Below are positions 14,509 through 25,010 of a stretch of DNA of 64,000 nucleotides, in pieces. The notes below the pieces were generated by a model. The model had not been told where the DNA came from. It did not search any database and worked only from the letters and a program-made list of their open reading frames with translations. This DNA is from Sodiomyces alkalinus F11. Taxonomy: Eukaryota > Ascomycota > Sordariomycetes > Glomerellales > Plectosphaerellaceae. A program made the position numbers and the translations under genes. The DNA is taken from assembly GCF_003711515.1 (NCBI RefSeq), contig NW_021167079.1:7248385-7312384 (forward strand), read 5' to 3'. Each line of letters starts with the position of its first letter. Position 1 is the stretch's first letter.

Positions 14509-14534
14509 TTTTTTTTTTTTGTTTTTTTTTTTTT
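14509..14534 (+). terminator. RNA polymerase III T-run terminator
   Basis: Two T runs (12 and 13 bases, split by one G) begin about 30 bases after the tRNA. Pol III stops at T runs, so this is the natural end of the tRNA transcript. The runs are longer than needed. Confidence 0.75.
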
Positions 14535-14711
14535 CTCTTGTTGCTCGTTGCTCTTGTTGATTTATCAGACAGGAGAGACATCCACGCGTTAAAGAATACC
14601 ATCATCACGACTGTCTATGCAAGAGACTGGAACCAAGCTTGAGTACTCCAGTCAGAGACCAGCTCTTATTAAATATAATTCTATTCTACTTAGTGGTACG
14701 ACCGTAGACGC

Positions 14712-15998
14712 CTACAAACCAGTCCGGCACATTCTTCCATCCGCAGCCACCTCCCACTCTTCGCTGCCGACACCCTTGAACGCGTAAAAGCGCGACTCCG
14801 GATCCCACTTCTTCTTCACCTCGAGCAACCTCTCATAGTTGGCCCCGAAGAAGGCCTCCTGCCAGTCGGGCTGTCTAAAGTCCGCCTCGTTCATGTAGGC
14901 GCCACTGCCCGGGGTCACGGCCTCGACCAGCGGCATGAACTCCTCCGTCATGCGGTGCTGCGCCGCGACCATGTCCTCCCACGGAGCCGCGGGGTCCCAG
15001 TACGTGATGAGCTGCATCTGGATGAGGGTATCGCGCCAGGCCGGGTGGACCGCGTTGGCGGGGACGCCGTCGGGCCTGGAGTAGTTGGCGACCGAGCCGA
15101 CCGCCAGCACGCCGTTGGACGTCAGGTGGGAGACGACGGCCTGGAGCGCGGCGGCGTTCTCCTTCTCCTCGACGGCGGCCCGCGGGATCAGCCGCCCGCC
15201 GAACTGGTAGCGCTGCACCTCGACGCCGCCCTGCGGCAGGGGACCCAGGTGCTGGTCGTAGTGGTCCCGGTAGGACGACTCGGTGTACAGGATCGGGAGC
15301 TGGACGCCCATGTCGGCCAGGGCGGCGGCGAAGGGCGCCAGCACGACGTCGCGCACGTAGGCGGCGGTCGCGTTCCACACGGTGAGGGGCTTCAGGACGA
15401 GCATCTGGTCGGTGTTGTAGAAGACGAGCATGGCGCCGTGGTCGACCATGTGCGGCAGCAGGGCGTAGAACTGGGCCACGGCGGCGTCGAATTGGTCCCG
15501 GCCGACGAGCGGCGCCAGGAGCTGGAAGGCTGCGCCGCCGACGTTCTCGGCGGCCGGGTGGGCGCGGACGGCCATGCCGACGACGACGCCGAATGTGCCG
15601 CCGCCGCCGCCGCTGAGGGCCCAGTAGAGGTCTTGGTTTTCCGAGGGGGAGGCGGTGACGGTGCGGCCGTTGGCGGTGACGACGTGGAAGGCGAGGGTCT
15701 GGTCGGCGGCTAGGCCGAAGGCGGTGCTGAGGGGCGAGTGGCCGCCGCCCTGGGTGAAGCCGCCGGCGAGGCCGACGGTGGCGCACTCGCCCGTCACCAC
15801 GGAGAGGCCTTGGGCGTGGGCGGCTTCGAGGATCTCGTAGCCTAGGACGCCGGCGCCGACGTAGGCGGCTGGGCCGGCGTAGTGGTCGTCGGACCAGTCG
15901 GTGAACTGGATGGATTTGAGGGATTGGGTCCAGATGGCGAGGGCACCGGCGCCGGTGGAACGACCGAGGAAGCTGGGGGGTTAATATATGTGTGTGTG

Positions 15999-16030
<32 letters not shown>

Positions 16031-16620
16031 GAATAGACCTACTCGTGACCGGTGTTGCGTACGACAACACGGAGGTTGTTCTCCTTGGCGAATCTCAAGG
16101 CGGCGGCGACGTCCGAGTTGCAGTTCACGCGGACGGCGTAGCTGACGTAGTTACCCAGGGTGCAGGGCTTGGAACGGTCAGTGAACGGGTCGCAGCTCTG
16201 GTTGGCAAAGTAGGTTTGCATGATAGAGGAGGACGACGGGATGCTAAGGAGATTGACGTTAGAATGGTCATCCATCGTAGTCTCATCGGCCTGGTGAAGT
16301 CAGGTCAGGTCAGGTCAGCATGAGGGATCGTACTGGGTCAGAGGATTCGTCCATTCGGCACGCAACGCCTCGCAGGCCGCCGCATCGTACGTGGGATCGT
16401 GACAGGGCGAGCCGATGGGTTCGGTGGCGACGAGGCCGCCGTGGACGGTGGCGTTGAAGTGCTGCCATGCGTGTTCGGAGGGCCAGCACGGCTCGCCGGG
16501 CATGCAGTAGCAGGAGGCGGCGGCGGGTGAGGTTCTGGTGGCAGCCGCAACCGCAGCCGCAGTCGCCGTAGCAGCCAAGAAGCTGGCCTGAAGGGTCGCT
16601 TTCAGAAGCTTCATGTTCAT
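14712..16620 (-). CDS. Secreted bicovalent FAD-linked oxidoreductase (berberine-bridge-enzyme type)
   Basis: A secreted flavoprotein oxidase of the PCMH/BBE family, which oxidises alcohols, sugars or secondary metabolites; the substrate cannot be read from sequence. Exons on the minus strand are 16620-16334, 16243-16043 and 15972-14712, giving 582 residues. The N-terminus is a signal peptide with an Ala-rich core. Splicing rejoins the NPLTHIPSSSSIMQTYFANQ region and the GHDFLGRSTG motif, both expected for the family. His162 in that motif and Cys226 in VTGECATVG are the two usual FAD attachment residues, so the flavin is probably bicovalent. The C-terminal BBE segment (NYERLLEVKKKWDP) is present. 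Intron 2 carries a purine/pyrimidine microsatellite. The gene diverges from the CFEM receptor over a 1.4-kb spacer. No pathway partners flank it. Confidence 0.88.
15991..16030. repeat. (TG)n(AG)n microsatellite in an intron
   Basis: A TG run followed by AG repeats lies inside intron 2 of the FAD oxidoreductase. On the coding strand it is a CT tract near the donor side of a 70-base intron. Confidence 0.8.
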
Positions 16621-18061
16621 ATTGGAGGCGCCAAAGGAGAAGGGCGACAGATCATAGAACGACGGTTGACCTTCACCTACCTCCTGCTTCGGCGGGAGGG
16701 AAACAGGGAGATGGGGTCAGCGAGACAGAGTGGACGGGCCAAGCAGGGACTAAGTGAACGGATTCCTTGGGGGGGCAATTCGGCACCGAGATTGTGATTT
16801 TATTTATTCTTCCGTCCTGCATCTATTTATTGAGTGCCGATTTATTGATGGGTCACACGGAAATGTCCCCCTCATAGGGTATGGTGTTGCACTGCTGTTA
16901 TTGTCACCGTCAGACAGTTGCACCAACGGGCCAACGGCCCCAACAGGGGTGCCGACGCGGATGGCTGTTAGTAGTTACTATGTTGGCCCCAGGACCTAGG
17001 TCGCCTTGGGACAATGTTCCGTCCGCCCAGAAGATGGAACGCGCAACGCTCCACATGGAAGATTCCGAAAAGGCAGCCGAGAAAGATGGGAACCCCTTAC
17101 AACGTATTAGTCCGGACAGAGTATACGGGTAGACTAGAACCTAGGTGACTGATTATGAGGCGAACTGTCAAAGACGGAAGACGGAAGACCTCGACCGTCG
17201 GCTGTTCGCTTCTGAAGTTCTGGACGCTATTGATGTTTTTCCTGCGCCGACAGACTTTTATGAAAATGTACGGACAAACTTGGCAAAGTAATGGATGCAC
17301 TGTTAAGGAGTTGGAAGCTAGAGCCGATTTGTGTAGGACAGTAGACTGTAGGACCGTCCGACCGCGTCTAGCAGACTCTAGCAGTCTAGCCGGGCTAGAT
17401 CTCTCTGCATGAACAAGATGCCAAGATGCCAATGGTTCATATGAAAAGTCCGAGCTCTATTTAACCTAAATCAACTCAATCTCCGACAGTGATGCCCCTG
17501 GCCCTATCTGCCAGGAACCGGAGACATGTCCCTAAACGGCAAGCCAAGGCCGTTTTATTCCGACCCAAACCCCAAGTGTCGGGTCACCGATACCTCTTCC
17601 GGATCGGTACAGCTGAAGGCGCCAGCTCAACATGGCCTAGATGGTGATGATGATCGATGATCATGATAGCAATGGGTATTAAGTACGATTTGTATCTGTT
17701 TATTATCTGTCTTGAAATTTCTCTCCTAATTCCCTTCCACCGAGTGTCACTGTCTAAGACTCTAAGGTACTGGTACCTAGTCTATGTCCCCCGCCCGCGG
17801 CCCACCGACCGGCCGGCAACAGGACGGCACATCCCACGTGGCGCACGTGGTAGTTTATGACCTAGACTCCGCGTCCGGTCCTTTTCTAATGAATCGTTTC
17901 TTCTTTTCCTATTTCCCCCTTATTTTACTCTTACGTATGGGGGCCAGGGCATGCGACCTGTCAGATTACTTTTATGCTGGCCTTGTCCGTCCTTGTCCCC
18001 CTCGATCGATCCCACTTGTTCCCCTCGTTCCCCGGAATCCCCCTGACGAGCTCCCGGAGCC
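16621..18061. other. Divergent intergenic spacer
   Basis: This holds the promoters and leaders of the leftward FAD oxidoreductase and the rightward CFEM receptor. Short open frames are unconvincing. A CTAG-rich patch lies near 17370-17400. No tRNA or transposon was seen. Confidence 0.6.
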
Positions 18062-19893
18062 ATGGTTCGCCTCTCTGCACATCGCCTGCTTGCCGTGGTC
18101 ATACAGCTCGCAGTTTGGACCTTGGTCCAGGCACAGGAGACGGATCCTTTGGCGAGTCTGATGGTATTTCCCGAGTGTGCTGTGAGTGAAGCTTCTTTAG
18201 TCATTACTCCTGAGTCCTCCCTCTGCTCGATCCAAGCAACTGACATGGAGACGCCGGTTTTGTCTTGTAGAGGCCATGTATCGCCACCGCTTTTATGGGA
18301 GGACTCTGCGCTCCCACAGACCAGGCATGCATCTGTGGAGATGAGCAGTTCCAGCAGAATGTCACGCTCTGCGTGAGTGAGAGCTGCATAATACCCGATA
18401 TGTTAGGTGCGTTGCGTTGCGTTGCGTTGCGTGCGTTGCGTTGCGTTGCGTGCGTTGCGTTGCGTTGCGTGCGTTGCGTTGCGTTGCGTTGCGTTGCGTG
18501 CGTTGCGTTGCGTTGCATTACGCTGCATTACGCTGCATTACGCTGCTCTGCTCTCAACTCGAATCTCCCCCCTTCAACTCGAAAACCCCACGACGCTAAC
18601 AACGCTACCATCACACAGCCACCCGGAACACCAGCCTGACCAACTGCAACGTCCCCGTCCGCGACCGATCGGGAGACTACGTCGTCATCTCCAACGCCAT
18701 GGCCGTCACGGCCGCCATCTTCCTGGTGATCCGCTTCGTCTACAAGATCTTCATGGCCCACGTCGAGCTGGGCATGGACGACTGGATCATCCTCGCCGCC
18801 GCCATCTCCATGATCCCCAGCGCCGTCATCACCGTGCACGGGTCGGCCGCCAACGGGCTCGGCCGCGACATCTGGACCCTGGAGCCCGAGCAGATCACCA
18901 AGGTGCTGATGTACTTTTACTGCATGGCTTTCCTGTACTTCGCCCAGGTCGCCCTGGTGAAGCTGTCCATCATCTCGTTCTTCATGCGCATCTTCCCGGC
19001 CCGGGAGACGCAGCGCCTGCTTTGGGGCACCTTCATCTTCACCACCGTGTACGGCGCCGCCTTTGTGCTCACCGCCATTTTCCAGTGCTGGCCGGTGCAC
19101 TACTTTTGGACCAAGTGGGACGGGCTCCACGAGGGGTCCTGCGCGAGTGCGAATGCCATTAGCTGGTCCAACGCCGCCATCAACATCGCGCTGGACCTCT
19201 GGATGTTGGCCGTGCCGCTGTGGCAGGTGCGCAGCTTGCAGCTGCACTGGAAGAAGAAGATTGGCGTGGCCTTGATGTTTGTCGTGGGTACATTGTGAGT
19301 AACTGTCCCCTCTCCGGTTCACCCACCCATCTATCCGAGGCGGATATATCACATGGTTGATTTGTGGATGTTCGCTTGTTCGCTTGTACGTTGTCACTGA
19401 CAATGTCTCCAGCGTCACCGTCGTCAGCGCCCTCCGCCTCCAGTCCCTCGTCATCTTCGGCGCATCCAGCAACGCCACCTGGGAATTCTACTCCGTCTCC
19501 GTGTGGTCCACCATCGAAATCACCGTCGGCATCATGTGCGCCTGCCTGCCCTCCATCCGCCTGGTCCTCGTCCGCCTCTTCCCCGCGCTCCGCGGCACGA
19601 CGATGCGCAGCATGGGCCAGTACTACCGCGGCTACGGGAGCAACACGAACGGGACCAACCGCGACCGGAGCGGCGCGGCCGAGACCCCGCGGCGGAACGG
19701 GACCATGACGGGGGTTTCCGCGGTCCGGTCGCAGAGGAGGGGGTCGGAGGACGAGGAGGGGGGTACGACGACGCCGCCGGGGGGGATTGTGTTCCAGAAG
19801 TCGTATACCGTGCAGTATAGCGATAACGACGAGGCGAGTTTGGTGAGGATGGACGATCTGGATTCGGGTGGGAAGAGTAGGGGGTTTGCCTAG
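18062..19893 (+). CDS. CFEM-domain, Pth11-like seven-helix membrane receptor
   Basis: A fungal surface receptor-like protein of the class containing rice-blast Pth11, which senses surfaces or nutrients. Exons are 18062-18181, 18271-18406, 18619-19294 and 19413-19893, giving 470 residues. A signal peptide (cleavage likely near AQETDP) is followed by a CFEM domain with eight cysteines: seven within about 40 residues across exons 1 and 2 (PECARPCIATAF, GGLCAP, QACICG, TLCVSESC), and an eighth in TNCNVPV after intron 2. Seven hydrophobic helices follow with the WTLEPEQITKVL loop and CWPVHYFW segment typical of the fungal rhodopsin-like (SatC-type) domain. The tail is polar, Gly/Asn/Thr-rich and presumably cytoplasmic. 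Intron 2 (212 bases) is unusually long because of a GCGTT tandem repeat. The ligand is unknown. Confidence 0.9.
18407..18545. repeat. GCGTT tandem repeat within intron 2
   Basis: Blocks of 5-base GCGTT units are interrupted at intervals by GTGC steps, then decay into CATTACGCTG repeats. The array begins at the splice donor itself and fills about two thirds of the intron. Open frames through it (Cys/Val/Ala/Leu-rich) are artefacts of the repeat. Confidence 0.9.
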
Positions 19894-20196
19894 CCGAGGA
19901 GGGAGGGAATGTGAGTATGTGAATAGTTGAGACTCTCATGTGAAGAGAGAGAAGCCGGACTGACTGACGTCTTGCCCTGGCACTACCCCTGTCCGAAGAC
20001 CGTCCTCGGGCCGCCGAGTTTAGAAACCCCGTGACGCGTCACGCACCCGCACCGAAGCACATTACGTAATCAATCGCTTGCCACTGACTTCCGCAATCGT
20101 GATTACTCATACTCAGTCACGCCCTGATGTGCCTCCCAGTACCGTACCGTATGTCTACCACGTTCCCAACCTCTCCATCAACTTCTGAACGCCACC
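19894..20196. other. Short intergenic spacer
   Basis: A 303-base spacer between two genes on the same strand. It holds the 3' end of the receptor transcript and the promoter and leader of the next gene. Nothing else was recognised. Confidence 0.5.
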
Positions 20197-20849
20197 ATGG
20201 TCCCCTCTCACCAGGCTCAACTGGCCAGCGTCGCCGCAGTCAAAGAGGAACTGGCCCGTACAATCCTCCTCGACATCTGCACACAAGACACCATATCGCT
20301 GACGCGCGCCTACGAAGCCCTCATCCTGAGGGAAAGCCAAGGCATCAAGCCCGAAACCCCGATGGAGTGGAAAGTCTGCACAAATTGCAGCAAAATATTC
20401 CACGACGACTATAATACAGACACAGCCTGCCACTATCATATGGGTGAGTTTTTCTCAGTGCTGTCACCCCCCCCCCCCCGCGCTGACGCGCCCTGGACGA
20501 AAAGACCCGAATTGCTCACAGCTCGTCGCCCTGGGTTGTAGGGGAAATGGAACCCGATGATGACTTTGATGTCTGGGCTGATACGGACGAGAGAATACAC
20601 GGCCCCATTGCCTCCGAGGAAAACAAGGAGGAGTTCCCCGAGGGCTTCATTTGGGATTGTTGCGACAAACTCGGCACCGATCCGGGATGCCAGACCTCGC
20701 GTCACGAGTCCCCCGAGGAGACGCTGGCGAAGGAGGCTGAGGAGAGTCGGCCCACTTCAGCTTCCCGTACCGGAACCGGCGCGGCGGAGGTGGCGTCCCT
20801 CGAGGTTGGAAGTGACGCCCAGCCCGTGAAGAGGCAAAGGACCGAGTAG
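20197..20849 (+). CDS. Small acidic protein with a CHORD-like zinc-ligand pattern
   Basis: Exons 20197-20443 and 20542-20849 give 184 residues. The start has an ideal context (GCCACCATGG). The ligand order resembles the CHORD zinc domain of RAR1/CHP-1 proteins: C61-x2-C64, C78-HY-H81 followed by MGE (CHORD has CxYHPG), a tryptophan two residues before the pair C122-C123, and GC132-x4-H137. CHORD proteins act as HSP90/SGT1 co-chaperones, but the first spacing here is Cx2C rather than Cx4C. An acidic segment of about 35 residues replaces the usual short link between the halves. The C-terminal tail is disordered and ends in basic residues (VKRQRTE). The intron contains a C12 run. I do not recognise a characterised orthologue; function is not assigned. 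Confidence 0.75.
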
Positions 20850-21047
20850 TCCTTTTGTGTGGGTAAGACATTGTGATGAGAGCAGTCTGGACAGAGACAA
20901 CAGAGACATGGCATACCGAAAGGAGGCCGACAGACGACAGACCCCCACGTAAAGTGCAGCGATGCCAATATTAATGATACAGGGAATACAGACAGTCTGA
21001 CCATCCTAGAATCAGCCGAGGTCGTCGCTTACAAGTTATACCCCCGC

Positions 21048-21224
21048 ATGCCACGCAAGATACAAGTCGCCGTTCTTTGTCTCGCCGTCATCTCATCCCT
21101 CTGCTATTTTCTACAAACAGGCCAGACGGCTGACCCTTTACCCTTCGCTAGGCGGAAGAAATCCGTCGGGTGCGCCCAGGACAATGTCGCCGAGGAAGTC
21201 TCCGAGGAGAAGAGCATGGAGTAA
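21048..21224 (+). CDS. Possible 58-residue peptide with an N-terminal hydrophobic helix
   Basis: An ATG-started frame of 58 codons. The start MPRKIQ is followed by a hydrophobic run (VAVLCLAVISSLCYFL), the shape of a signal anchor or signal peptide. A basic ARRKK site follows, then an acidic tail ending in EEVSEEKSME. A GTAAGC at 21221 could be a splice donor within the last codons, with an acceptor at 21291 or 21316, which would change the last few residues. No homologue is recognised. It could be a real secreted or membrane peptide gene or a chance frame. Confidence 0.3.
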   Translation: MPRKIQVAVLCLAVISSLCYFLQTGQTADPLPFARRKKSVGCAQDNVAEEVSEEKSME

Positions 21225-22350
21225 GCAGCCATGTAAGAAGAGATATCACTCGGCAAACTCAAACCATACATGGATGATACTTACAATCCAGAGAACATGG
21301 ACGATGCAATTAGGTCTTATGCGGGCAGCAGGCTGCTTGCTCATGCTGCGTCAGCTTGAAAGACTCATCTACAACGACTCGTCGACTCCGCCTCGGGAAC
21401 GTTTTCACATGAAGAACAAAACAGTCGCCGTTTCCGAGGCGGACGTTGAAACTGAGCAATGTGCCGGAAACAGGAAACGGGCGAGTACTGGGACAGAGTA
21501 CGAGTACGCCGAACGCCGGGCAGATCTACTGGGGATATATATGTATATATATATCCTGTCCTTGGCGGAATGGGGCCCGACACTCACACGGTGCATCCCG
21601 GAGCTTGTTGGTAGACCACCATAGAGCAACCATGATGATTTACTGACGCCAGGGGTTGTGTTGACCCTGAAGTACTGAGCCCTGGCTGTCCCTCCGGTAG
21701 ATCTATACAATACAGAACATCAGCACGGAGTGATCGGAGTAAAGAAAGCTGAGCTCAGACTAGGCATGATGCAATACTCCGTTACCCACGTCTTCGCATG
21801 TCAACACTCAAACACCGCTTAGTGAGCTTAGACTTGAAGGAATCTGGCCAAGATAAAGCTGATGAAGCAGTCGGAGACCTCCGAGTAAAGGATATTCTGA
21901 CCTACTGCGGGCCTAGTAACAGTTCTACTCAAGCCACCTCTGATGACATATAAGACGCCAGTTCTTTACCAACGCCACTTCGGAAGACTAGTCGCCCTTA
22001 TGCTCTCACTTTCTTCTGCATACGACTTGGGATGCCCGGACTGTTAGGGCTGACGGGGTGCTAGTCGAAGCAAAGAGCCCGACCTACCTCCGAATGCTCC
22101 GTGAATGATGGCCGTTCTAGCCTTGCCCAACGAGATGATTTGCCCACTACAAAAAAGGACAAAAGGCAATCCGTTTTCTTATGGCCGGATCAGGATTATA
22201 TCATACATGCTACCCGCGGCTCCTCCTCCTCTGCGTGGTTTCCCCAGCAAGGCAGCACTTCGAGTGCTATTCCGGCCGTATAACTCTGGCATTTGCCCAC
22301 ACCCCTTTCTCATTCTTTGCTGAGACTACACTGGATGGGCTCGGAGTCTT

Positions 22351-22358
22351 TATTTAAA
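22351..22358 (+). promoter_or_regulatory. TATA-like box of the Pro/Gln-rich protein gene
   Basis: TATTTAAA stands 128 bases before the start codon at 22486, a plausible distance for a fungal TATA element with a short leader. Assignment is by position and match only. Confidence 0.35.
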
Positions 22359-22485
22359 GAGACTGACCTCCTGCTCGGATACATTCCATTCGCGTCTGAT
22401 CGTTCGTATTCTTTTTTTGCAAAACCATTCGTAACACCGGGACGTCACACGTGGAAAAGCACAATTCTGTCTTTTCCAGTTCGCA

Positions 22486-23484
22486 ATGAAGAGCACACCG
22501 GTTCTGCTGGCCGCCTTCGTGGGCCTGGCTACTGCCCTTCAACTGGAAACAGTCCACAGGCGGCAGTCTCCTGACCCTGCTGTCCAACAGCCTGGCCTTG
22601 AGCAAGCTCCCGCCCCGGAACAACAGCCGGCTCCCCAGCAGCAACCGGGCCCAGTCCCTCCCCAGCCACCTGTTCCTCCCCAGCCTATCAACGTCCCTGG
22701 CCATCCTCCTCATCCGCCCCTCCCTCAACACCCCCCCCTTCCTGGAGTCGGACATCCTGAAGATCCTTGGAGTGGTCAGAACCCCGGCGATTCTCAAGAG
22801 GATTCGAGTCCCCAGGATGCTTGGAACCCTGAAGCTCCTGGGCAACCTGCGGCTGCGAGTCAGCCTTCTGCCTCGGAAGAGTCCCCAGCTCCTGAGCAAC
22901 CTCAAGATCCCGAACAGGCACCCGCCCCTCAGCAGTCTCCCGGTCCTCAGCAGCCCGATCCGCAGCAGGGTGATCCGCAGCAGGGTGGTCCTCAGCAAGG
23001 CGATCCCCAGCAGCCTGCTCCACAACAACCGTCCGGGAACGACCAACCTCAATCTCAGAGTCCCCAACCGGAGCCGCAGCAACCCGACCCTTACCAAGCC
23101 GACCCCCAGCAATCCCAATCCTACCAGCCGACTGCCGAGCAACCCGCCGCCCAAACGCAGGCCCCAGCCCCGGCATCCAGCAGCGTGCAGCCTGCGGAGG
23201 AATCGGCAACAATCGTGACAGAGGACTCCGATGCCCCCAGCGACCTTCCCCTCCCCCTCCCTCCCGCTTCCTCGTGGGCGACGGAGGCTGCGGAAGCGGA
23301 AGAAACCCATCGGCCGTGGGGGACGCGCAAGAAGGAAACGGCGACCGACGAGCCGGAAGAGTCCACGCCGACCGAGGAAGCTGACAACGCTGCGGCGACT
23401 GAGGAGAGCGGGGGGAACGTGCTGGCCCCGGCTTCAATCGTCGCTCTTTGGGCGGGGGTCTTTGCTGCTGTGTTTGCTTGGTAG
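22486..23484 (+). CDS. Pro/Gln-rich GPI-anchor-type cell-surface protein
   Basis: An uninterrupted 332-codon frame. The N-terminus is a clean signal peptide (MKSTPVLLAAFVGLATA), with a likely basic processing site at HRRQS. The body is extremely Pro/Gln-rich, with degenerate PAPEQQ, PQQGD and PQQPAP units from about residue 35 to 225. A Ser/Thr/Glu-rich spacer comes next. The C-terminus ends in a hydrophobic tail (SIVALWAGVFAAVFAW) after small residues (GGN), the form of a GPI-anchor signal. It is probably an extended, glycosylated wall or membrane protein. It is not an identified orthologue, and the repeats make homology hard to judge. Confidence 0.8.
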   Translation: MKSTPVLLAAFVGLATALQLETVHRRQSPDPAVQQPGLEQAPAPEQQPAPQQQPGPVPPQPPVPPQPINVPGHPPHPPLPQHPPLPGVGHPEDPWSGQNPGDSQEDSSPQDAWNPEAPGQPAAASQPSASEESPAPEQPQDPEQAPAPQQSPGPQQPDPQQGDPQQGGPQQGDPQQPAPQQPSGNDQPQSQSPQPEPQQPDPYQADPQQSQSYQPTAEQPAAQTQAPAPASSSVQPAEESATIVTEDSDAPSDLPLPLPPASSWATEAAEAEETHRPWGTRKKETATDEPEESTPTEEADNAAATEESGGNVLAPASIVALWAGVFAAVFAW

Positions 23485-24062
23485 TTGCAGACTCTCCACG
23501 GCTGAGGTGACGACGTTGCGACGTGGATGTCCAGGGTGTGAAGCAAAGGGGTCCTAGGCATGTAGTCTGCATCTCGAGAATGTAATGCGCAAAACAAAGA
23601 CGAAAGCATTGTATTTGGCTGGCAATTTCGGGGAGCGAGATTATATGAGTAGGGTATCTATCGCGGTTCCTTTTCTGGTGGCGGTTGGTGAGATGTTATA
23701 CGTTGATCTTGCCGGAGACTGCAGAAGTAGAAGAAGTGGCAGTAGAGTTTTGAACAAGACAGACGCTTTTCATTCCCATATGATATGGATATGCTGTTGA
23801 GCTCGTGAGAAACTTTGAGAGAAGGGGAGATTCAACCCTGGGCTGGCGTGCAAGAGATTCTAGGAGGTGCCCTGGAGCAGTATAGGTCTGCGGGACGTTA
23901 ACTAGGTTAGATATGTCTGATTCTGATTCGCAACACGGAGAATAACCCGTGACAGATATCCAAAAGTGAAGGTGGAAAAAACCTGTTCCTCGTGCGCATC
24001 ATAGATCCGCAGATCGAGGGATATCGTGTAGTGGGAGATGACGACGATGATGCTCCGGCTCT
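23485..24062. other. Convergent 3' spacer
   Basis: It lies between the 3' ends of the rightward Pro/Gln-rich protein and the leftward zinc-finger protein, so it should contain two polyadenylation regions. No gene or repeat was seen. Confidence 0.5.
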
Positions 24063-25010
24063 TCACTTCTGTCGACTGTTCTTCGGTTTCCGCTTCTTGA
24101 AGACAACTGGCGCAACGGTCTCTGCCGCTCCCTCCTCAGTCTTGACGCCGGCATCCGGAACTGGAGGGACCTGCGCCTTGCTGCCTCCCACCACCCCTCC
24201 ATCTTCATCGGCAGGTTCCTTCTTGACCTCTGTTTCTGTTTTGACCTCGGGCTCCTCCGCCTTGACGTCAGGAACGGTGTCCTCCGCACCATCCCCCATC
24301 TCCTCCTCCTCCTTTTTCACCTTCGGTTCCTCGCTTTCCGTCCGCTCCTTCTTCGCCGCCAGGAGCCCACCCCCGCTCAGTAGGGCCTCCAGCTCCGCAT
24401 CATCCTCCGGCATGGTCTTCGTCCCACCCCACCTCCTCTGCCTCTTGAAAAGAGCCTTGGCCGCCTCCTCCGCTTCTTTCTCCTCCTCCGTCATCACCCT
24501 CTTCCGCACGCCCGTGGCCTTTGCCGTGACCTTCGCGTCATTCCGCCCGGACCCCGCCGCCGCCGCCGCAGCGTTGCCCTCGTCATCCTGTATCACCCGC
24601 GTCTTCGTCACCGTCCACTCCCCCGGCATGGCCATCTCCCCGCGAAACACGCTCGGCATAGCCACGCCCAGCTGCGCGAGCTCCTCCCTCTGCCGCGCGA
24701 GTTCGGCCGCCGTGGGTGTCGGCCTGGAAGAAGAGCCGCTCGCGGTCGCATTCTGCCTGCTGCTGCTGCTGCCGCTGCCGCTGCCCGTGCCGCTGACGAC
24801 GCCGTTGAGCCGTTCGATCTCGCGTTTGGCGCGTTCCTTGTCCCTCTCCTCGCGCTCGTGGTTGCGGTGCAGGTCGCGCATGAACCGCTTCAGTGCGCCC
24901 TGGTGCTTCCCCGTCGCTTCATGGTTCGCGCGCTCGAGTTTGGTGTCGCGTACGAAGACGCTGCAGTGCTTGCACCAGTATCTTGGTGTTGATTTCCAGT
25001 ATTCGGACAT
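24063..25010 (-). CDS. U1-type (matrin) zinc-finger protein, WBP4/FBP21-like
   Basis: A 315-residue intronless protein. The first 40 residues match the N-terminus of the splicing factor WBP4: MSEYWKSTPRYWCKHC, then ligands C13, C16, H30 and H36. This U1-C-type finger is found in proteins of the spliceosome, so a nuclear role in pre-mRNA splicing is likely. A charged helix (HEREERDKERAKREIERLN) follows. The rest is low-complexity: a Gly/Ser run, the KRQRRWGGTKTMPEDDAELEALL segment, and a Lys/Glu-rich tail ending in KKRKPKNSRQK, a likely nuclear signal. No WW domain is present, unlike animal WBP4. The start is the only ATG that places the finger at the N-terminus. Confidence 0.82.
   Translation of the reverse strand: MSEYWKSTPRYWCKHCSVFVRDTKLERANHEATGKHQGALKRFMRDLHRNHEREERDKERAKREIERLNGVVSGTGSGSGSSSSRQNATASGSSSRPTPTAAELARQREELAQLGVAMPSVFRGEMAMPGEWTVTKTRVIQDDEGNAAAAAAGSGRNDAKVTAKATGVRKRVMTEEEKEAEEAAKALFKRQRRWGGTKTMPEDDAELEALLSGGGLLAAKKERTESEEPKVKKEEEEMGDGAEDTVPDVKAEEPEVKTETEVKKEPADEDGGVVGGSKAQVPPVPDAGVKTEEGAAETVAPVVFKKRKPKNSRQK

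Larger units (their letters stand above)
20850..22485. other. Intergenic region with a possible small ORF
   Basis: A 1.6-kb spacer. It holds the possible small peptide ORF at 21048-21224, a TATAT patch near 21535-21552, and the promoter of the Pro/Gln-rich protein gene. No other coding content was convincing. Confidence 0.5.

Noticed and set aside
16244..16333. Apparent stop codon and frame break after the first part of the FAD oxidoreductase
   Set aside because: A 90-base intron with a GTACGA donor and TTAG acceptor removes it and restores the family motif, so the gene is not broken.
18407..18545. Telomere-like or CRISPR-like array
   Set aside because: The GCGTT unit is not the fungal telomere TTAGGG, the repeat has no spacers, and it sits inside an intron.
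14712..20849. A secondary-metabolite cluster around the FAD oxidoreductase
   Set aside because: No polyketide, peptide or terpene synthase, P450 or cluster regulator is nearby; the flanking genes are a receptor, a ubiquitin ligase and a small zinc protein.
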